Shown: positions 5,020 through 12,784, numbered from the stretch's first letter. The stretch: DNA of 16,526 bases from Treponema sp. UBA7590 (GCA_002478955.1 DLKK01000065.1:17290-33815); one strand, 5' to 3'. Numbers and translations: made by a program. Notes: generated from the sequence alone by a model not told the origin.

Positions 5020-7086
5020 ATGGAAAAAGAACACATTGAACATGAAAATAAAAGTTCCTGCGGATGCTCATGCTGTTCAGGACATAAATCACATGATGAA
5101 AAAAATGAAATGCAAAATCATGAGCACGAACACGAGGAAAAAGAAATTTCTTTATCAAGAATTATCATTGCAGGAATTCTTCTTGTTGCTGGAGAAATTC
5201 TTGAGCGCATAAAATTTTCAGATTTCATGCATAATATCAATGGAATCGATTTGTATCAGCAGTACATTTTTATCGGCGTTTGCCTTATTGCGTATCTTCT
5301 GGTCGGTTATGGCGTTGTAAAAAATGCAATCAAAAATCTTTTTCATGGTGAAATTTTTGACGAGCAGTTTCTTATGTCTGTCGCTTCATTGGGAGCAGTC
5401 TGCGTTGGTCAACTTCCAGAAGCGGTTGCAATCATGTTTTTCTATCAGATTGGAGAACGCTTTGAAGATTATGCGGTTGATAAATCTGAAAAATCAATTG
5501 ATGCGCTGATGGAAATCCGCCCCGATACGGCAAATGTAATCCGCGGCGGAAAAGAAATCAATGTAAAAGCTGAAGAAGTTCAAATCGGCGAAACAATCGT
5601 TGTAAAACCAGGCGAAAGAATTCCTGTTGACGGAATAATCACAAAAGGAAATTCTTTCGCTGATAATTCAGCTATCACAGGAGAATCCGTCCCTGTGGAA
5701 ATCTCCACCGGCTCGGAAGTCTTTTCCGGCGCAATCAACAGAAATTCTGTAATCGAAGTAAAAACAACGCGACTTTCTTCCGATTCAGCCGCTTCAAGAA
5801 TCATAAAAATGGTTGAATTTTCAAGCGAGAAAAAAACAAAGACAGAACGGTTCATCACAAGATTCAGCAAAATCTATACGCCGGCTGTCTGCACACTTGC
5901 AGTTTCTGTAGCAATAATTCCAGCGGTAATCATCGGGCTTTCAAAAGGAGAATGGCAATGGTCAACCTGGATTTACAGAGCAATCTCTTTCCTTGTTGTT
6001 TCCTGCCCTTGTGCAATAGTGATTTCTGTGCCACTGACTTTTTTTGGTGGAATCGGAGCTGCCAGCCGGAACGGAATCCTTATGAAAGGTTCCTCAGCAG
6101 TAGAAGCACTTTCAAAAACAAAAACTGCTGTTTTTGACAAAACTGGAACACTGACAAAAGGCATTTTTGCGGTAAGCGAAGTTTGCCCTGCGGACGGAAA
6201 AATTTCAAAAGATGCGTTGCTTGCTCTTGCGGCTCATGCAGAGGCACAGTCAAACCATCCGGTTGCAAAATCAATCAATGCGGCTCATTCCGGAGATTGC
6301 TGCAAAAAGCAGAAACTTACACAGACCGAAGAAATTGCGGGCCAGGGAATAAAAGTCAACTTGAATGGAAACGAAGTTCTTGCCGGAAATGCAAAACTCA
6401 TGCAACAAAATAAAGTTCCAGATTTCAATGCAGAAGAAACAAAAGAAAAGGCTGGAACAATAATTCATCTTGCCGAAAACGGAAAATATCTTGGTTACAT
6501 TGTAATCTCTGACCAAATAAAAGATGATGCAAAAGATGCAATAAAAAATCTGAAGAAAGTTGGTGTCTCAAAAATTGCAATGCTAACTGGAGACAACAAA
6601 AAAGTTGCGGAAAAAGCAGCAAAAGAACTTGGAATTACAGATGTTTTTGCTGAATTGCTCCCACAGGACAAAGTCTCAAAAATCGAAATTCTTCTGGATG
6701 AATTAAAGGGCAGCCAAAGAAAAGTCGCTTTCGCAGGCGACGGAATAAACGACGCTCCAGTTCTTGCCCGTGCCGATGTTGGAATCGCAATGGGTGCGCT
6801 TGGTTCAGATGCGGCAATTGAATCTGCAGATGTTGTAATAATGACGGACGAGCCTTCTAAAGTCGCAGATTCAATCCAGATTTCAAAGCGGACGCTAAAA
6901 ATCGTTCATCAGAACATAATATTTTCAATCGGAATCAAAGCGCTTATCATGCTTTTAAGCGGAATTGGAGTCGGTTCCATGTGGCTTGCCGTATTCGGTG
7001 ATGTCGGAGTTTCATTCCTTGCAATTTTGAATTCAATGCGGGCACTCGGCTACACAAGCCTAAGAAAAACACGTAATAATAAGTGA
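5020..7086 (+). CDS. zntA: P1B-type heavy-metal-exporting ATPase (Zn/Cd/Pb class)
   Basis: This inner-membrane pump uses ATP to export divalent metal ions. The 688-residue product has the actuator motif TGES (220-223), the metal-path CPC (329-331) in transmembrane segment 6, the phosphorylation motif DKTGT (373-377), the P1B-specific His-Pro pair (413-414), TGD (523-525) and GDGIND (573-578). Lys640 and Asp661 in the last two membrane segments match the Zn/Cd/Pb subclass. It lacks a canonical N-terminal HMA domain. Instead, residues 1-42 are Cys/His-rich (CGCSCC at 14-19, then HEHEHEE at 34-40), a likely metal-binding tail. The start has AAGGAG at 5008-5013. Context and the zinc-type repressor favour Zn2+ as the main substrate. 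Confidence 0.93.
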   Translation: MEKEHIEHENKSSCGCSCCSGHKSHDEKNEMQNHEHEHEEKEISLSRIIIAGILLVAGEILERIKFSDFMHNINGIDLYQQYIFIGVCLIAYLLVGYGVVKNAIKNLFHGEIFDEQFLMSVASLGAVCVGQLPEAVAIMFFYQIGERFEDYAVDKSEKSIDALMEIRPDTANVIRGGKEINVKAEEVQIGETIVVKPGERIPVDGIITKGNSFADNSAITGESVPVEISTGSEVFSGAINRNSVIEVKTTRLSSDSAASRIIKMVEFSSEKKTKTERFITRFSKIYTPAVCTLAVSVAIIPAVIIGLSKGEWQWSTWIYRAISFLVVSCPCAIVISVPLTFFGGIGAASRNGILMKGSSAVEALSKTKTAVFDKTGTLTKGIFAVSEVCPADGKISKDALLALAAHAEAQSNHPVAKSINAAHSGDCCKKQKLTQTEEIAGQGIKVNLNGNEVLAGNAKLMQQNKVPDFNAEETKEKAGTIIHLAENGKYLGYIVISDQIKDDAKDAIKNLKKVGVSKIAMLTGDNKKVAEKAAKELGITDVFAELLPQDKVSKIEILLDELKGSQRKVAFAGDGINDAPVLARADVGIAMGALGSDAAIESADVVIMTDEPSKVADSIQISKRTLKIVHQNIIFSIGIKALIMLLSGIGVGSMWLAVFGDVGVSFLAILNSMRALGYTSLRKTRNNK

Positions 7087-7092
7087 AAATAT

Positions 7093-7158
7093 TAATTCCG
7101 AGTTTTTTATACTGGAAACTTATTCAAGCTATTTCACAACAATAAAAACTCGGAATTA
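7093..7158. terminator. Long palindrome between convergent genes, probable bidirectional terminator
   Basis: A 15-bp perfect stem (7093-7107 with 7144-7158) encloses a 36-nt loop. The right arm is followed by a run of T and the left arm continues into T, so it could end transcription of the ATPase gene (+) and lysS (-). The arm AATTCCGAGTTTTT differs at only two adjacent positions from the terminal arm of the structured repeat (AATTTTGAGTTTTT at 8850-8863), so it may be a short member of the same family. Confidence 0.65.
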
Positions 7159-7163
7159 TTTTT

Positions 7164-8780
7164 TTAGTACACAGAAAGTATTTTCTGAAGTTTATCTTTT
7201 CCAATAATTTTCATGAATGAAGCCAAACGCGGTCCCTGATCTTTTCCAATCAAAGCCTGATACAATGCAGTAAACAATGCCTTCGCGTCAAGCCCAAGCT
7301 CAGTTGCAATATCGTACATTGCCTGCTGACATTCCTTGTCCACAGCAAAAGTTCCTACACGCGGAACAACTTCATCCCGCACGCGCTTTACAGCTGTAAG
7401 CATATCGCCAGATAGGTCAGCTTTGGAACCGTCTTCCCTAAGCGCAAAGCAAAAATCCTCCGCACAGGTCGGCGCGCATTCACGGATCCAATACCAGGCG
7501 CACTTAGCACGGCGGCGCAATGCAGCTTCCTGTTCAGGTTTTACATCGCCCAAAGACTTAATAACAGCATCAATATCGCCAGAATAAGTCTGAAGCAATG
7601 TTGTCATCATTCTAAAACCAATCTGATATGGCATTACAGAAGGCATTTTGTTGTCTATCTGGGAAAAAACGTAAATTCTCTTTTCTTTTGCAAGAATGTC
7701 TTCTGACTTTGCTTTGTCGACACCCCAGACAATCCGTTCTGTCTTATCATAATCCTCGTAGACTTTATTTACATCAAGGTCGAATGAAATTGCAAATTCA
7801 GTGTTCGGTCTTGTTCCGGCAAAAATATAACGCAAAACTTCAGGCTGATAAACTTCAAGGGCATCAACCAAAGAAATAACTTTTCCTTTTGATGACGACA
7901 TTTTTCCAGGAACACCTTTAAGATTCACAAAGTCATAGCGCATTGTAATCGGGGCATCCCAACCGTAAACTTTCTTTGAGACAAGTTTTGCAGTGTCGTA
8001 AGAACCACCAGGAGAAATATGATCTTTTCCGCCCGGCTCGAAAACAACTTTTTCCTCGTTCCAGCGCATAGGCCAGTCAACGCGCCAGCCAAGTTTCGCA
8101 CCTTTAAATGTACGCAAATCGGCTGTCTCGCAGTTGCCACATTCACATTTATAGGAAACACCGTATTCGCCGTCATAACCTGTTATCTCAGTTGTATCTT
8201 TGTTGCATTTTCCGCAGAAAATAGAAACCGGCCAGTAAACATCTTCAGGTTTCATTTTGTGCTGCTCGTCGCGGTATTCGTTAAGACATTCCTTGATAAG
8301 CTCGCGGTTCTGCAAGGCTTTTTTCATTCCTTCAGCATAACGGTTTGCCCTGTAGCGCGACGCCTGATACAAAAATTCAGGATTTATTCCAACTCGTGGA
8401 AGTTCCTTTTCAATATCAACTTCGTGATGGCGCGCATAATTTTCGTTTCTGCCTGTTGTATCAGGAACCATTGTTATTGGGTATCGCAGATATTTTGTAA
8501 GAATCTCCGGATCTGGCATGTTCGCCGGCACTTTGCGGAAAACATCATAATCATCCCATGAATAAATAAATCGGACATTCTTACCGCGGTCGCGCAAAGC
8601 ACGGACAACAAGATCAACTGTTATAATCTCGCGGAAGTTACCGATATGAACTGTTCCAGAAGGTGTGATTCCAGACGCACAAGTATATAAATCAAGGTCG
8701 CCTTTTTCCTTGATGATTTTGTCAGCCATCTGATCTGCCCAGTGACTGAACTGCGAATTCTTTTCGTTATTGTTACTCAT
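7164..8780 (-). CDS. lysS: Class I lysyl-tRNA synthetase
   Basis: The enzyme charges tRNA-Lys with lysine using the class I Rossmann-fold catalytic domain, not the class II fold of most bacterial LysRS. Of 538 residues, the signature HIGN is at 45-48 (GTVHIGNFRE) and KMSSS at 293-297. A four-cysteine zinc-ribbon-like insert spans about 189-217 (FCGKC and KCECGNC). The C-terminal third is helical and would form the anticodon-binding cage. The class I enzyme is the archaeal form and is known from spirochaetes and some alphaproteobacteria, implying ancient transfer. The start at 8780 has no Shine-Dalgarno and lies 11 nt after a TATAAT box, so its mRNA may be nearly leaderless. Confidence 0.96.
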   Translation of the reverse strand: MSNNNEKNSQFSHWADQMADKIIKEKGDLDLYTCASGITPSGTVHIGNFREIITVDLVVRALRDRGKNVRFIYSWDDYDVFRKVPANMPDPEILTKYLRYPITMVPDTTGRNENYARHHEVDIEKELPRVGINPEFLYQASRYRANRYAEGMKKALQNRELIKECLNEYRDEQHKMKPEDVYWPVSIFCGKCNKDTTEITGYDGEYGVSYKCECGNCETADLRTFKGAKLGWRVDWPMRWNEEKVVFEPGGKDHISPGGSYDTAKLVSKKVYGWDAPITMRYDFVNLKGVPGKMSSSKGKVISLVDALEVYQPEVLRYIFAGTRPNTEFAISFDLDVNKVYEDYDKTERIVWGVDKAKSEDILAKEKRIYVFSQIDNKMPSVMPYQIGFRMMTTLLQTYSGDIDAVIKSLGDVKPEQEAALRRRAKCAWYWIRECAPTCAEDFCFALREDGSKADLSGDMLTAVKRVRDEVVPRVGTFAVDKECQQAMYDIATELGLDAKALFTALYQALIGKDQGPRLASFMKIIGKDKLQKILSVY

Positions 8781-8791
8781 AATAAGTAAAC

Positions 8792-8820
8792 ATTATATTG
8801 AAAGCGTCCAATCTTTTCAA
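8792..8820 (-). promoter_or_regulatory. lysS promoter close to the start codon
   Basis: On the minus strand TTGAAA (8815-8820), a 17-nt spacer and a perfect TATAAT (8792-8797) precede the lysS ATG (8778-8780) by only 11 nt. A start site 6-8 nt after the -10 box leaves a leader of about 3-5 nt, too short for a ribosome-binding site. It lies outside the structured repeat that ends at 8841. Confidence 0.75.
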
Positions 8821-8840
8821 CGACACGAAAGACTGAAAAA

Positions 8841-9048
8841 AATAAGAAGAATTTTGAGTTTTTCCAGAAAAAGAAATATAAGCGCAAGCGGATTTGTAAT
8901 TTGCGAAGACTTTGTGCGATAGAACCGATTAAAGTGCGTAGCACCCGAACAAATACAAGCGAAGCGCGAGCACAACCGTCTGGAACAAATTGCAAATCCG
9001 CTGAGAGCGTTTTTTCAAAATTTATAAAAACTCAAAATTCTTCTTATT
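8841..9048. repeat. Structured ~208-bp intergenic repeat, copy 2, with perfect 23-bp inverted ends
   Basis: The terminal arms 8841-8863 and 9026-9048 are exact reverse complements over 23 bp. The inner helix pairs 8887-8903 with 8986-9002. Relative to copy 1 it carries four base-pair changes, each compensated on both arms: 8887-9002, 8888-9001, 8890-8999 and 8896-8993. The centre has AGAC/GTCT (8907-8910 with 8978-8981), TTGTGC/GCACAA (8912-8917 with 8970-8975), GTGC-GTA-GCAC (8934-8944) and GCG-AAG-CGC (8959-8967). The right arm contains the stop codon of the chemoreceptor gene, so it may also serve as that gene's terminator. Confidence 0.85.
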
Positions 9049-11122
9049 GATTCTCGTCCGGGATATTCTCGAACATTTCGTCAAAGTCAGCGCTTTCAGT
9101 TTTTTCAGCTGTTTTCTCTGATTTTTCTGAAGATTCATCAACAACCGAAGAAGGATCAAATTCCACGCCAGAACCAGAATTTTCTGAATTGCCAAAATCT
9201 GCTTCTAGCTGAGCCTTTAGTTCCGGTGAAATAATATTTTCAATTGTTGAATTTTCAATCTCTTTCTGGACTTCCTCAGATTCATCGCTTGTGGTCTTGA
9301 ATTCTTCAAGGACATTTTCAAGTTCTGTCATATTTTTGTAGCTTTCTTTGCTCAAAGAACCTACCGCTGCCATACGTTTTACGATTTCTTCCGTTCCGGC
9401 GTTAATTTCCTTGATTTCATCAAAAGCCTTGTTAAAAAGTCCGCTTACAGAAGAAATTTCCGAGGCAACTGTCTCCTGGTTCTGCGCAAGGTTTTCACAA
9501 TACTGATTGATTTTTCCCGCAGTTGTCGCAGTTATTCCGGTTTTTTCTGTAATGTGCTGTGTCTGGCTGTTGATATTTTCAATCTCATTTGTAATCGCTG
9601 AAAAAGAAGCTATCATCTCATCTGAATGACTTGAAACTTTTGCAAACGCCTCTGACGCAAGCAAACTGGAATGGTTCGCCTCAATCGTTCTTTTTATTGA
9701 CTCTGTGATTTTTTTTGCATTATTTGCCGTAGAAATCGCAAGCGAACGGATTTCTTCCGCAACAACTGCAAAGCCTTTTCCATATTCACCGGCGTGTGCC
9801 GATTCAATCGCCGCATTCATGGAAAGAAGATTTGTCTGCGCGCTCACAGAATTGATGATTGTCACAATTTCTTTTATCTGGTCAAGCTGATTCATAACCT
9901 CTCCAAGAATTTTGTTTGTTGCGCCAATCTTTTCATCACCATCGGCAACAAACGCACCCATTTCCTGGGCAATTTTTGTACGGCTAACAGCGTTTTCCTT
10001 AATCTGCTCGATTCCGTGAATCATATTTGCTACAGCATCTGTGCTTTCATTTATTGCGGAAACTTGCTGGCCATTGTCATGAACCAGCGTTTTTACCTGA
10101 ATGTTAATCTGGTTCACAGCCTCAACTGAGCGTGCAATCGACTTATTGATTTGCTCAAATTCATCTGTGATATTTTCAATGTTCAGGTTGATTTCATTGG
10201 TTGCAGCCGCTGTGCTTGAAGAAGAGTCATTGATTGAATATCCAGAAGAAATCGCTTTTGCAGCAGTCTTTTTTACAACAATAAAGAAATCATTTATTTC
10301 TTTCACCATGTTGTTCATATTGTTCATCAAGTCCTGCATTTCATTGCTGCCCTGGGGAACAATTTTTGTGGTGAAATCTTTATCAGCAAGCAACTGGGAC
10401 ATATCGCGCACACGGCCGATATTTTTAATGACAATCGTGGTGCCGTAAAAAATGCTCACAAGTACAATCACAGAAAAAATACCGCCCAGCAAAAAAACTC
10501 CAATCCGGTAAAAATTTGTATAACGCTGAAGAGTTTCTCCAAGCATTACATTGATTTTTGCCATAATATCTCGAAGGTCATTGCTATTCTGAATAAGCGC
10601 CTTCATCTGATTTTCAATAAGAAGAGTGCTACTGCTGATTGCCTGAACCGATTCCGAGTCTGAAAAACGATCAACACCGGCCTTGATTCCGTTCCTCGAA
10701 ATAAAATTCCGTTCTTCCTCGTTAATCGTAGCTTTCTGGATATTCTGAAAATGAATGTTAAACGGATTCACCTGATTTACAACTTTTGTCCAGATGCTGT
10801 TTGCATTTTCAACTTCATTCCTGAAATCTTCCGAAAAATACTTAAGACCGCTGTAACCTGTAAATTCATGGAATTTTTTATTCGTACTTACAATTTTTGA
10901 TTTCCACGCTGTGGAAGCCTGAGACGTGTCTACCCCATAATAAACAGTCTGGTTCAAATAATTAATCATATCAGCAACATCAAACTGACATTCCTGCTCC
11001 AAAAACTGAAAATTCTGAAGCCGTTGAACAAAACTTGCCCCAATCATCGTAAGAGTTGCAAGAATGAACATCTCAATGGCACAAACTAAAGCTATAATAG
11101 AAAAACGTCGTCTTAACTTCAT
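9044..11122 (-). CDS. Methyl-accepting chemotaxis protein (transmembrane chemoreceptor)
   Basis: This inner-membrane receptor would sense a ligand in the periplasm and control CheA through CheW. The 692 residues start with KLRRR and a membrane segment (about 8-32), then a ~170-residue periplasmic helical sensor domain. A second membrane segment follows (about 205-233), then a HAMP-type linker and a long coiled-coil signalling domain. The hairpin tip is recognisable at about 430-462 (NLLSMNAAIESAHAGEYGKG, then FAVVAEEIRSLA). The last ~80 residues form an acidic, Ser/Glu-rich low-complexity tail ending PDENQ, with no CheR-docking pentapeptide of the NWETF type. The ligand cannot be inferred. 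The start has AAGGG at 11130-11134. The stop lies within the terminal arm of the structured repeat. Confidence 0.94.
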   Translation of the reverse strand: MKLRRRFSIIALVCAIEMFILATLTMIGASFVQRLQNFQFLEQECQFDVADMINYLNQTVYYGVDTSQASTAWKSKIVSTNKKFHEFTGYSGLKYFSEDFRNEVENANSIWTKVVNQVNPFNIHFQNIQKATINEEERNFISRNGIKAGVDRFSDSESVQAISSSTLLIENQMKALIQNSNDLRDIMAKINVMLGETLQRYTNFYRIGVFLLGGIFSVIVLVSIFYGTTIVIKNIGRVRDMSQLLADKDFTTKIVPQGSNEMQDLMNNMNNMVKEINDFFIVVKKTAAKAISSGYSINDSSSSTAAATNEINLNIENITDEFEQINKSIARSVEAVNQINIQVKTLVHDNGQQVSAINESTDAVANMIHGIEQIKENAVSRTKIAQEMGAFVADGDEKIGATNKILGEVMNQLDQIKEIVTIINSVSAQTNLLSMNAAIESAHAGEYGKGFAVVAEEIRSLAISTANNAKKITESIKRTIEANHSSLLASEAFAKVSSHSDEMIASFSAITNEIENINSQTQHITEKTGITATTAGKINQYCENLAQNQETVASEISSVSGLFNKAFDEIKEINAGTEEIVKRMAAVGSLSKESYKNMTELENVLEEFKTTSDESEEVQKEIENSTIENIISPELKAQLEADFGNSENSGSGVEFDPSSVVDESSEKSEKTAEKTESADFDEMFENIPDENQ

Positions 11123-11160
11123 TAAAAAACCCTTAAAAATTATCTCCCTGTTCAGATACC

Positions 11161-11188
11161 ATTATAACTCAAAAAAAAAGATATACAA
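11161..11188 (-). promoter_or_regulatory. Probable promoter of the chemoreceptor gene
   Basis: On the minus strand TTGTAT (11183-11188), a 16-nt spacer containing nine T, and a perfect TATAAT (11161-11166) precede the start codon, giving a leader of roughly 30 nt that contains the AAGGG ribosome-binding site. It looks like a housekeeping promoter; I see no sigma-28 motif in the 111-nt divergent gap. Confidence 0.6.
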
Positions 11189-11218
11189 AACAAATCTCTA
11201 TCAAAATTTATATTTTCT

Positions 11219-11227
11219 TGTTATAGT
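11219..11227 (+). promoter_or_regulatory. Extended -10 promoter abutting the membrane-protein start codon
   Basis: TG-T-TATAGT (TG at 11219-11220, -10 box 11222-11227) ends only 6 nt before the ATG at 11234. No good -35 box is present, as is common for extended -10 promoters. There is no Shine-Dalgarno, so transcription would begin at or within a nucleotide or two of the start codon. Confidence 0.6.
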
Positions 11228-11233
11228 TTTTAT

Positions 11234-12067
11234 ATGCTAAGTTTATTTTTCAAAAAGAATTTTTATGACGGCTGGGACAATGTCATGTTCTTCTTTGTTC
11301 CAAATCTTATGATTGACGCGCTGATTATTTTATGCACCGGAATTTCAAGCCTTGGAGTAACTGTTTTCAAGGATGCAAATTTCTTTCTTTACATCTGGAT
11401 TTTTCTTGCAGTTGTGCTTGTATGCGGCTCTTCAATTTTTACGCTTGCATGGGCGGAATCTTCGAAAGGAATTGCAGATTACGAATCAGTTGAATTCAAG
11501 GATTTCTTTAAATCCTTGAAAAGCTGCGTGAAAGACGGAATAAAATACGGAATAACATTGATTGCGGTAACAACAATTGCAGTAATCGGTGGAATTTATT
11601 TTTTAAAGCCACAGAGCGGGCAAATCTCTTTTGCCGGACTTTTAGCCGGAGTTTGCTACATCTGGGCCGCATTGATAATAGTGGCTTCTCTGCTTTGGTA
11701 TCCGGCATTACGAGCGTATATGCACAATCCGTTCCTGAAATCAGTAAAAAAATGTTTTATTGTCTTTTTTGACAATCTTTTTGTTTCAATCGTGCTTGGA
11801 TTTTACAACATTTTCCTTTCAGCCATTTCAATAATCATGCTGGGAATTGCACCAGGAATGTGCGGTCTTGAACTTGCCCGTGCAAACGCCTTCCGCCTTA
11901 TAATGAAAAAATATGATTATATAGAAGAATTAGACAAAAAAGGCGAGCCCATGAACAGCAGAGCCCGCCGAAAAATTCCATGGAAAGAACTTTTAAAAGA
12001 CGACATTGAAGCAAATCCAACGCGTGGCTTCAAAGCATTCATTTTTCCATGGAAAGAAAACCAGTAA
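11234..12067 (+). CDS. Multipass membrane protein of unknown function
   Basis: I do not recognise a characterised family. The 277-residue product has about five or six hydrophobic segments: about 18-44, 51-73, 105-124, 133-156 and 182-207. Between them are short charged loops (ESSKGIADYESVEFKDFFKSLK at 75-96 is split here by family-neutral reading only), and the Lys/Arg-rich soluble C-terminus (about 221-277) is probably cytoplasmic by the positive-inside rule. FFKKNFYDGWDN near the N-terminus and the GLELARANAFRLIMKKYDY stretch at 211-229 look like conserved interfacial helices. It has no ATPase, transporter or protease motif that I can see. It is divergent from the chemoreceptor gene, converges on the P-loop gene with a 26-nt gap, and appears to be transcribed alone as a leaderless mRNA. 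Confidence 0.85.
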   Translation: MLSLFFKKNFYDGWDNVMFFFVPNLMIDALIILCTGISSLGVTVFKDANFFLYIWIFLAVVLVCGSSIFTLAWAESSKGIADYESVEFKDFFKSLKSCVKDGIKYGITLIAVTTIAVIGGIYFLKPQSGQISFAGLLAGVCYIWAALIIVASLLWYPALRAYMHNPFLKSVKKCFIVFFDNLFVSIVLGFYNIFLSAISIIMLGIAPGMCGLELARANAFRLIMKKYDYIEELDKKGEPMNSRARRKIPWKELLKDDIEANPTRGFKAFIFPWKENQ

Positions 12068-12093
12068 CGCGCAAAAATAATGCGCATAAACTC

Positions 12094-12771
12094 CTAGTTT
12101 GTCATCAGCATTGTTTTTGCATCAAGTTTTACGGCTGCTGATGAAGGTTCTTTTCCGCCAGCCTTTAAAACTGAAAGCCTGACATTTTTTCCATCAGAAG
12201 CAAGATGTGCCACGATTTCAAACAACGGAAGAAGCTCAGGTTTTACAGTTTTTGAAAGTTCCGAATTTTCGTTTGTTCCGCTGAACCATACTTCAATTCC
12301 TTCAGCCTTCGCAAAATCAGCGACAGTTTTTACATCCTGAACAGAAACCTTGTCCATATCCTCGCCGTCAATCACCAAAGCCTCAACCTTGATTCCACCT
12401 TCCTTCAATGCCTTTAAAGTATTAACAACTTTTGGAAGAGTAAAAGTTTCCTGATTAAAATTCAAAATTGTGCGGTCTCGGATAATCGATTCGCTCAGTT
12501 CGTTCATATCCTCAACATTCTTTTTTTTGCCCATTTCTGCAAGAACACTTTCATACCAGGCAATCACATTAGAAGATTTCTGGTCAAAAGAAACATGAAC
12601 CAAATGTTTGTCATGCAGCAAAGCATCAATTCCAAACTGAACAAGAACAGAAGTTTTTCCAAGCCCCTTTTTTGCCGTGACTAGCCCCATCTGACCAGGT
12701 TTTAATCCGCCAAAAGAAACATCCTCAAAAAAACGCACAGGGCTTGTATTTATAAAATCCTGTTTTACCAT
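12094..12771 (-). CDS. RecA/KaiC-like P-loop NTPase of unknown function
   Basis: The 225-residue cytosolic protein has a Walker A-like loop at 33-40 (AKKGLGKT, where the usual first Gly is Ala), preceded by the strand QMGLVT. HVSFDQKSS (59-67) resembles the strand after Walker A in RecA/KaiC folds, and ALVIDGED (131-138) is a Walker B-like strand. It is much shorter than DnaB or RadA and has no second domain. I chose the ATG at 12771: it has GGAGG (12777-12781) at 5-nt spacing, whereas the ATG at 12783 overlaps that ribosome-binding site. It lies downstream of fusA on the same strand but is separated from it by a strong hairpin, so its own transcription start is unclear. Confidence 0.85.
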   Translation of the reverse strand: MVKQDFINTSPVRFFEDVSFGGLKPGQMGLVTAKKGLGKTSVLVQFGIDALLHDKHLVHVSFDQKSSNVIAWYESVLAEMGKKKNVEDMNELSESIIRDRTILNFNQETFTLPKVVNTLKALKEGGIKVEALVIDGEDMDKVSVQDVKTVADFAKAEGIEVWFSGTNENSELSKTVKPELLPLFEIVAHLASDGKNVRLSVLKAGGKEPSSAAVKLDAKTMLMTN

Positions 12772-12784
12772 AAAATCCTCCATG

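Noticed and set aside
8019..8561. 180-codon open frame on the + strand opposite lysS
   Set aside because: It is fully antisense to the well-supported lysS, has no ribosome-binding site, and its Phe/Ile/Val-rich translation is what a reverse frame of a conserved gene gives.
12772..12783. Longer start (ATG at 12783) for the P-loop gene
   Set aside because: That ATG overlaps the GGAGG that serves the ATG at 12771 and follows directly on the terminator U-tract; the shorter start fits better.
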